The translations under genes were made by a program, and so were the position numbers. The notes below the pieces were generated by a model, which was not told the origin of the DNA, made no database searches, and saw only the letters and a program-made list of their open reading frames with translations. 64,000 nt of DNA from Petunia secreta (Eukaryota > Streptophyta > Magnoliopsida > Solanales > Solanaceae): positions 20,009,001 through 20,073,000 of the forward strand of contig JARKIP010000033.1 of NCBI GenBank assembly GCA_029990175.1, written 5' to 3'. Positions 58,299 through 64,000 of the stretch are shown piece after piece (positions within the stretch are counted from its first letter, which is position 1; each line of letters starts with the position of its first letter).

Positions 58299-61180
58299 AT
58301 GGCTACAGTTTGTTTGGTTATTGCTTTCAGTGGGAATTGGACAAAAGATTACAAGTACTTGGATCATGAAATAAAACTTCTACTTGTTAATGAAATGATT
58401 GAATTCAGAACTTTCATGCACAATATTTATGAAGCAACACATTTTGTCGGAACTGTCAATATATGGTTTGATATTAGAATGGACTCGAGCAGAGGAATGC
58501 TTGTAACTACAGAAGAAGAACAGAGGACATGCATGCACTTGTTGAAGAATGATCCGACTTTCAAGAATAGCCGTTTCGTGATTGACAAGCTGGAGAATCA
58601 AACTCATCGTACAGAAGTTTCACCCCAGAAGGGGACCCTGATAATGCAGATCGACTGCATTCAAGCAATTGAAAATAATCATACTCCATGCACAGAGCTT
58701 CCACAACAAGAGGGAGGCTTGATAATGCAGATCGACTCCAACCTAGCACTTGAAACACCTGGCATTGCTGAGACACTGCAACCAAACAATACTCAATTTC
58801 AGTCACCAGCGCCAACATTTGAATGCCCTAGTAGCACACCAGCTGCCAAGAGCTAACGGAAAAGGTCCAGGGTAAAATAGAAACAATCTCCAGCGATGAT
58901 ATTAACAGAAGATGTATCATCGAAAGATGTAGCAGCATACTCAACATTTGACAACAAGAAAACCATGATGAAGTGTTTTGTCAAGATGGCAATCAAGGAG
59001 CATTTTGAGTTCAAGGTTATCAGATCAAATAGAACGAGATATGAACTGAAATGCATCGATCCAAACTGTGATTGGAACATTAGAGCAAGAAGGATAAAAG
59101 ATTCCTCACTGTTTAAGGTAATTAAGTTTCAGAATAAGATTCCTCACTGTTTAAGGTAATTAAGTTTCAGAATACACATAAATGCTCCGTTGACTATAAG
59201 AAGGCTGATAAAAAATATGCCACGTCAACATTGATAAGTGAATACTTTCTTGAAAACATCCGCGACAACAGAACAGAAGTTAGACCAACATTTATTTTCA
59301 ACGAAATGAGAAGGATACACGGGGTTGAAATAGGATATCACAAGGCATGGCGTTCAATTCAAGCAGCAAACGCATTAATTAGGGGGCGGCCTGATGAGCA
59401 TTACCATCTGCTCCCTTCATACTTGCATGTGCTGAAAGAGAGAAATCCAGGCGCTCACACAAATCTAAAGATAGACAGTCTTAATCGGTAAGCATTTCTC
59501 AAAAGTGAGTTCGATTGCTATATGGAAATTCAAAACTTTCTAAGAATTAAATTGGTCCTATTTTAAAATGTTTCAGGTTTATGTATATGTTTGTTGCTTT
59601 CAAGCCATCAATAGACGATTGGAGGTATTGTCGACCAGTGATAGCAGTAGACGCGACATTTCTGAAGGCGAAATATCTAGGTGTTCTCATCATTGCTGTA
59701 GCAAAAGATACAAATAATCAAATCTCCCTCTAGCTTATGCGATTGCAGACTCTGAAAATAATGAAGCTTACACTTGGTTCTTCACTAAGCTGCGAAGGAC
59801 AATAGGTACTCATCCTGAACTGGTGTTTCTATCAGACAGAAACAAATCAATCGCGCATGGAATTGCACAAGTTTATCCTGATAGCCACCATGGTATATGC
59901 TTCTACCACTTTGAAAAGAATCTAAACCAAAAGAACGTGAGAACCACAGTGATAAGTCTGTTTCAAACTGCTGCAAGAGCGTATAAGCGTGAAGAGTTTC
60001 ATTATTTCATGTCCCAATTAGAGGGAATGGATAGAAACACGTTCAACTACATAATGGAAGAACCACCTGAAAAATGGGCTAGATCTTATTCACCGAGGCG
60101 ACGATATGATATGCTTACAACAAATATGGTTGAGTCGATGAATTCTGCATTACTTGAAGCAAGAGAGTTGCCCATTTTAAGCCTTTTGGATTTAATCATT
60201 CTTAAGAAGCAGAAATGGTTTTGTGAAAGAAGAACTACTGCTCAAGAAACTTTTCATAGCTTATCAAGGTGGGCAGAAGATGAAATGAACAAGAAGATTC
60301 AACTGGCCTTCACAATAAATGTAAGTATACAGCACTAGACTCGCGCCAAATATGCAATCCTAATAGTGTATAAAAAATACAGATAAAGATGGGTGAAGAT
60401 CAGTCCATGTAGACTGAAATTCAGGACTGTGAATAGAACTTCAGTAAAAAAGGGGAGAGGGGGTTCAAACTTTTGAGGATAGCACTTCTGTACAAAACGC
60501 GCTGGGGGGTGGAGTTCAATACTTGTTGATACAACTTCAGTCCATAACAGTAAGAAAGTTCAAGTACAGAGAGTTTGATCCTTGTGGGATTTGAACTCCA
60601 GTCCATATGATTTGAACTTCAATCAGTCCATTAGAACTGTACTCATGAACTCTTGCTCTGACTTACTAATAGCCGATTTTAAATACCATCTGTACTGTCT
60701 CACAAAAGTTATTAGTTTTCATTTCAAATAGGTATTCCCCACAAGTACAACAACATTCAATGTGCAAGATGAAGGAAAAAGCTTCAACATCGACTTAAAG
60801 AAGAGGACCTGTGACTGTCTTCAATTCCAGAGTGATGAACTCCCATGTGCAATTGCATGCATTGAGAAAAGACGCCTGCTGAAATCTAAGTTCCGCTCAA
60901 AATGGTATTCACGAGAGTTTTGGTTAAACGTATATCAAGGTGAGGTGAATATGATAGGGCACAAAAGCTCTTGGACTGTACCCGATACCGTGAAAAACCA
61001 GAGGATAGAGACTCCTAATGTCAAAATACAATGAGGAAGAAGGAAAACAAAGAGATACATCTTGATTGCTGAGGCTGTACGAGTCAAATCAAACAAATGT
61101 AGTCGATGCAAACTCAGAGGACATGATAGAACCTCATGCATAAATACTCCAGTAGTCCGACCCTATTCAAGGATATATAG
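58299..61180 (+). pseudogene. MULE (MuDR-type) transposase, degenerate
   Basis: Starts MATVCLVIAFSGNWTKDYKY with a PB1-like N-terminal region. Then a MuDR region (CIDPNCDWNIRARRIKDSSL) and the DDE core: VIAVDATFLK (D, 59650), LVFLSDRNKS (D, 59834), TTNMVESMNSAL (E, 60132). A SWIM-like region (CDCLQFQSDELPCAIAC) and a zinc knuckle CSRCKLRGHDRTSC follow. GT-AG introns lie at 59488-59576 and 60321-60731. Lesions: in-frame TAA at 58854 and TAG at 58878, a 38-bp tandem duplication at about 59110-59180, a one-base loss near 59730 and TGA at 61032. In the SWIM region the expected His of CxH is missing, as if two residues were deleted. The enzyme would cut and join element ends; this copy is inactive. 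Confidence 0.85.
60360..60650. repeat. GAACTTCAGT motifs inside intron 60321-60731
   Basis: ACTGAAATTCAGG, GAACTTCAGT, TTGAACTCCAGTCC and GAACTTCAATCAGTCC occur within 200 bp, in the intron only. Confidence 0.7.
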
Positions 61181-61429
61181 GTACTGCTACTTCCTTCATT
61201 ATCCATAAACCTTTTTTTACTAAATATGTCCCTCCTACTAATTTGATTTTCTAACTTCTTTTTGTTTCATGAAACTGCTTGGCTGTGAATGATGGTGCAG
61301 AAATACATGAAGATATTCAAATTGCTGATAGTTTCTTATCCAACATTCAAGATGATGAAGGTATTCAAACTCTGAATGCATTGTAGTTTATTTTTTTATC
61401 TGTCTGTATGTTAATAAGTTTGATACTAG

Positions 61430-61930
61430 TATTTGAATTTGAAGCACTTTCAGTCCATATAAGACTGAATTTGTAGGTACTTATGGAGTGTACTTCAGAC
61501 TTTCAATATGAAAAAATCTCAATCCTTACGATTCTTGAATTTACATTTTTTAATTGAACTTCAGTACTTATGGAGGAACGTGCAGCCTTTAACTTGTGTC
61601 CTCAGGGATAGAAGTTAAACTTAAAATTCTATCGTTGAGGATAAAATTTAATACTGGGATGTAGGAACTTCATTCCATGATGATAGAACTTCAGTCAATG
61701 AGGGTAAAAAGAACTTCAGTCCATGTGGTTTGAACTTCCATACTTGGAGACAGAAGTTTATTCCTGGTGGATAGAAAGCTCATACTATATTCTACACACC
61801 AAAAACACAGAAGTTTGAGCTTCCATCCTTGTGAGTAGAAGTTTGATCTCATGAATTAAAAACATCCATCCTTAAAAAAGACAGAAGTTCAATCAATACT
61901 TAGAGACAAAAGTTCAAACTCATTGTTGCA
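61430..61930. repeat. Array of degenerate GAACTTCAGTCC / AGAAGTTCA motifs
   Basis: Between the transposase and the first B3 gene. Repeated forms such as GAACTTCAGTCCATG, AGAAGTTTGA and ATAGAACTTCAGTC; no coding sequence. Confidence 0.7.
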
Positions 61931-62019
61931 GCATTGGTGAACTTGAAAAACAAAAAAAATCTAAAAAACTCACAATTTATTACCAACAAACCATAAGAGA
62001 CAACACAGATATTATCTTA

Positions 62020-62469
62020 TCAGGTATCTTCAACATCAGACCCACTACTAGAACTTGAACTTAAAGGTTCTGTAACATCCTGCCAAATAGTAGCACTTAA
62101 AACCACACGATCCGAGGATTCCACAACTCCAAAAAGTATCCTAGTTCCTACTCCAAAATTATTACTACGGACAAACTCCCTCCATCCATTAGAGAACCAC
62201 CTTTCTCTTCCCACTTTTAGGTAATTCATCCAGAAATGAGTACAACGGCAAATTACAGTTGCTGGAACATTACGTCTGGGAAGCATAATTGCCAACAATG
62301 CTGGCAAAACCTTTGCAACAACAAAAGAAATGAACACTGTTATTTTATAATAACAAATAACAAATAACAAAAATAATACTTTTGAAAGACAAAAATTGTA
62401 TGAATAATTTACAAACTGATCTGATTTAGTATCCAATTCAGCCAAAACTGCATCAATGAGTGTTGCCAT
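62020..62469 (-). CDS. B3-domain protein, N-terminally short (115 aa)
   Basis: Two exons on the minus strand: 62469-62413 (MATLIDAVLAELDTKSDQF) and 62310-62020. The intron 62412-62311 has GT-AG ends and sits at the same place as in the neighbouring B3 gene (after a Phe codon). Exon 2 gives TVICRCTHFWMNYLKVGRER, WFSNGWREFVRSNNFGVGTR and ILFGVVESSDRVVLSATIWQ, the second half of a plant B3 DNA-binding domain (REM-like). The first B3 strand region (as in KKITSSYFYRDNF next door) is not present, so the domain may be incomplete. Ends in a Ser-rich acidic tail. Head to head with the next gene. Its longer upstream frame is translation of intron and leader. Confidence 0.65.
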   Translation of the reverse strand: MATLIDAVLAELDTKSDQFVNYSYNFCLSKVLFLLFVICYYKITVFISFVVAKVLPALLAIMLPRRNVPATVICRCTHFWMNYLKVGRERWFSNGWREFVRSNNFGVGTRILFGVVESSDRVVLSATIWQDVTEPLSSSSSSGSDVEDT

Positions 62470-62639
62470 CTTAGAAATAGAAATTATTTGGTTGTTCTCT
62501 TCAATAATAGTAAGGTCTATTTCTATTGCTATAATTATAGAAAAGACATTCTGTATTTTTGTCTGTATCATTTTACTGTTGGATAAAGTTAAAGATTCTT
62601 TCTTCTTTTGTTCTGTAGTCTATCCCAACACAACTGTCA

Positions 62640-63060
62640 GAATACATGACCCTACTTGGATTTAACTACATAATTCACAGAATACATGACCCCAGTAGGA
62701 TTTAACAACTGCACTGCAATTTCAGTCCATGAGGGGGGGGGGGGGAGTGAAATTCAGTCAAAAACTGCAATTAATAAAAAAACTACATAATCCCAGTAGG
62801 ATTTAACAACTGCACTGCATTTTCAGTCTATGAGGGGTACTAAAGTTCAGTCCATTAGTGGGTACTGAAGTTCAGTCAATGAGGGGAGTAAAAGTTCAGT
62901 CAAAAATTGCAATTAATAAAAAAATACACATAACCTTCTGTAGGATTTAGCAAAGTGCAGTGCAATTTCAGTCCATGAGAGGTAGTAAAGTTCAGTCCAT
63001 ATGTGGTTAGTGAAGTTCAGTCAATGAAGGTACTGAAGTTCAGGTCAAAAACTGCAATTA
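62640..63060. repeat. Motif array in the divergent B3 promoter region
   Basis: Units of roughly 140-150 bp: GTAGGATTTA..AACTGCA..TTTCAGTC(C/T)ATGAGGGG..AAGTTCAGTC..AAACTGCAATTAATAA, about three times. A run of 13 G lies near 62735. The words AAGTTCAGTC and TTTCAGTCCATG are relatives of the ACTGAACTTCAGT dyad. Confidence 0.8.
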
Positions 63061-63062
63061 AT

Positions 63063-63235
63063 AACCATAACTGTACAGAAACTGTAAGACCATAAAAAGC
63101 ATAACTGTACAGAAATTGTAACACCATAGGAAACATAACTGTACAGAAACTGTAACAACATAGAAAACATAAACTTCTTTGACTACATTTAATGAACCAT
63201 AGAAAGCATAACTGTACAGAAACTGAAAGACCATC
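63063..63235. repeat. Short tandem repeats with CTGTACAG palindrome
   Basis: Four units of about 40-50 bp with the core CATAACTGTACAGAAACTGTAA; CTGTACAG is a perfect palindrome. They lie just upstream of the TATA box of the plus-strand B3 gene. Confidence 0.85.
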
Positions 63236-63259
63236 CACTTGGCAGTTACTATTTTTTAA

Positions 63260-63272
63260 CTATAAATACCCC
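63260..63272 (+). promoter_or_regulatory. TATA box of the plus-strand B3 gene
   Basis: CTATAAATACCCC about 90 bp before the ATG at 63358. Confidence 0.65.
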
Positions 63273-63357
63273 CCTTTGCAGTTAAAGGAAACTACAAAGT
63301 TTATTCCCTCTTTATCTGATACATACTACACAGTTTTTTTTTTTAAGAAAACAAAAT

Positions 63358-63844
63358 ATGGCAGATGAAAACAATCGTGTGGAGAAACTAGGCAGTTTCG
63401 ACAAGAAAATAACATCGTCTTACTTTTATAGAGATAATTTTGTATGTTAAAACAAAAGACCAGAGTATTTTTTGTATTTTTCATTTAATTTTCTAGTGTT
63501 TTCTGATTTTGTTTATTAACTGTGAAATATTTTTGCTTTAAGATCTTTCCAGACAGTTGGAAGCAGAGGCTGCTAAGTATAAATGGACTGGCATGCATAA
63601 TTTGTGATGATGGAAATGAGGATGTACATTTGATGAACTTCGCAGTTGGGAAACACGTAAGGTTGTGTAACGGTTGGAAGGATATGGTTATTAAGAAAGG
63701 CTTCAGGATAGGTGATACGCTTCGTTTTGATCACCTATGGCATGAGATGATCGACGGTGTTCCATCTGTTGTTTTTGGTGTTTCTCTCATAAACAATCAG
63801 GCTGGTGAAGGAGCTGCTGATGATGATTTAAGTAGTGATGATGA

Positions 63845-63878
<34 letters not shown>

Positions 63879-63914
63879 GGAGCATCAGCAGACAATCCAA
63901 TTTTAATTGAATAA
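63358..63914 (+). CDS. B3-domain protein (151 aa), intact
   Basis: Exon 1 63358-63441 (MADENNRVEKLGSFDKKITS, SYFYRDNF) and exon 2 63543-63914, joined in phase 0; intron 63442-63542 is GT-AG. The product has one B3 domain: KKITSSYFYRDNF, IFPDSWKQRLL, NFAVGKHVRLCNGWKDMVIK and GFRIGDTLRFDHL, then an Asp-rich tail and a Gly run coded by GAT/GGT repeats. B3 domains are plant DNA-binding modules; this resembles small REM proteins. No extra domain is present. It is free of stops, unlike the nearby transposase. The flanking motif arrays suggest it belongs to the Mutator-like element, but it could be a host gene beside it. Confidence 0.78.
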
Positions 63915-64000
63915 TTTCTAGTAGTTGTTTGTCGTTTTAGTTTATGCAGTACTATTTGTTTTCTTATTATAATGTCTATGTTTATATATGAACTTTAACC

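Larger units (their letters stand above)
56863..64000 (+). mobile_element. Mutator-like element carrying a transposase and two B3-domain genes (right end not in window)
   Basis: The left end GGCCGAAGTGCACAAAAGGC followed by CAGTTTGGCCACTGGTCTT matches the ends of the MITE at 1977-2319. Within 140 bp come a TATA box and a leader, as expected when the promoter sits in the terminal repeat. The element contains a MULE transposase gene and motif arrays of ACTGAACTTCAGT type. It continues through two B3-domain genes and more motif arrays to the window edge. No inverted right end was found, so whether the B3 genes lie inside the element is inferred from the shared motif arrays on both sides of them. 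Confidence 0.6.

Overview
This is a plant nuclear genome window. The evidence is an AT-rich background, a four-exon PIP-type aquaporin, L1-type LINEs with RNase H, Ty3/gypsy elements of the Athila and Tat type, Mutator-like elements and many MITEs. The family styles look like Solanaceae; that placement is from memory of the families and is not proven here.

Layout. 1-4.35 kb: a truncated Mutator-like repeat element with a palindromic minisatellite, a small MULE-type MITE and a degenerate repeat region. 4354-11342: a complete LTR element on the minus strand (1.3-kb LTRs, ATATC target duplication, PBS, PPT) that codes only for gag and a retropepsin, so it is a TR-GAG-like non-autonomous element. 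12.2-17.7 kb: a decayed L1-type LINE on the minus strand. 18.9-33.6 kb: a nest of three elements. A plus-strand Tat-type gypsy element (A) holds a minus-strand relative (B), and B holds a 4.2-kb solo LTR with a GCTTC target duplication. A and B share an antisense extra ORF with its own TATA box. 34.05-36.35 kb: a 5'-truncated LINE with poly-A and a 10-bp target duplication. 36.5-38.5 kb: a Mutator-like non-autonomous element with a minisatellite and exon-like sequence.

39.5-53 kb is the main genic part. It holds five small plus-strand genes of one family (about 47-70 aa) sharing an EV..P and P.LETI.EE(D) signature. Three of them share a conserved promoter module at near-constant distance from the TATA box. 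A complete PIP2 aquaporin gene (283 aa, minus strand) follows at 53.9-55.3 kb. MITEs of Stowaway, Tourist, hAT-like and Mutator-like types lie between the genes, some nested inside each other.

56.86-64 kb is the most intriguing part. A Mutator-like element begins at about 56.86 kb and has no right end in the window. It contains a decayed but recognisable MULE transposase gene (DDE residues, SWIM-like region, zinc knuckle), followed by two divergently transcribed B3-domain genes (115 and 151 aa). The introns and spacers, but not the exons, are filled with repeats of a dyad motif, ACTGAACTTCAGT. This resembles the logic of Arabidopsis VANDAL elements, where an element-encoded protein recognises short motifs repeated in its own non-coding DNA. 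Here the candidate recogniser would be a B3 protein. That link is inference.
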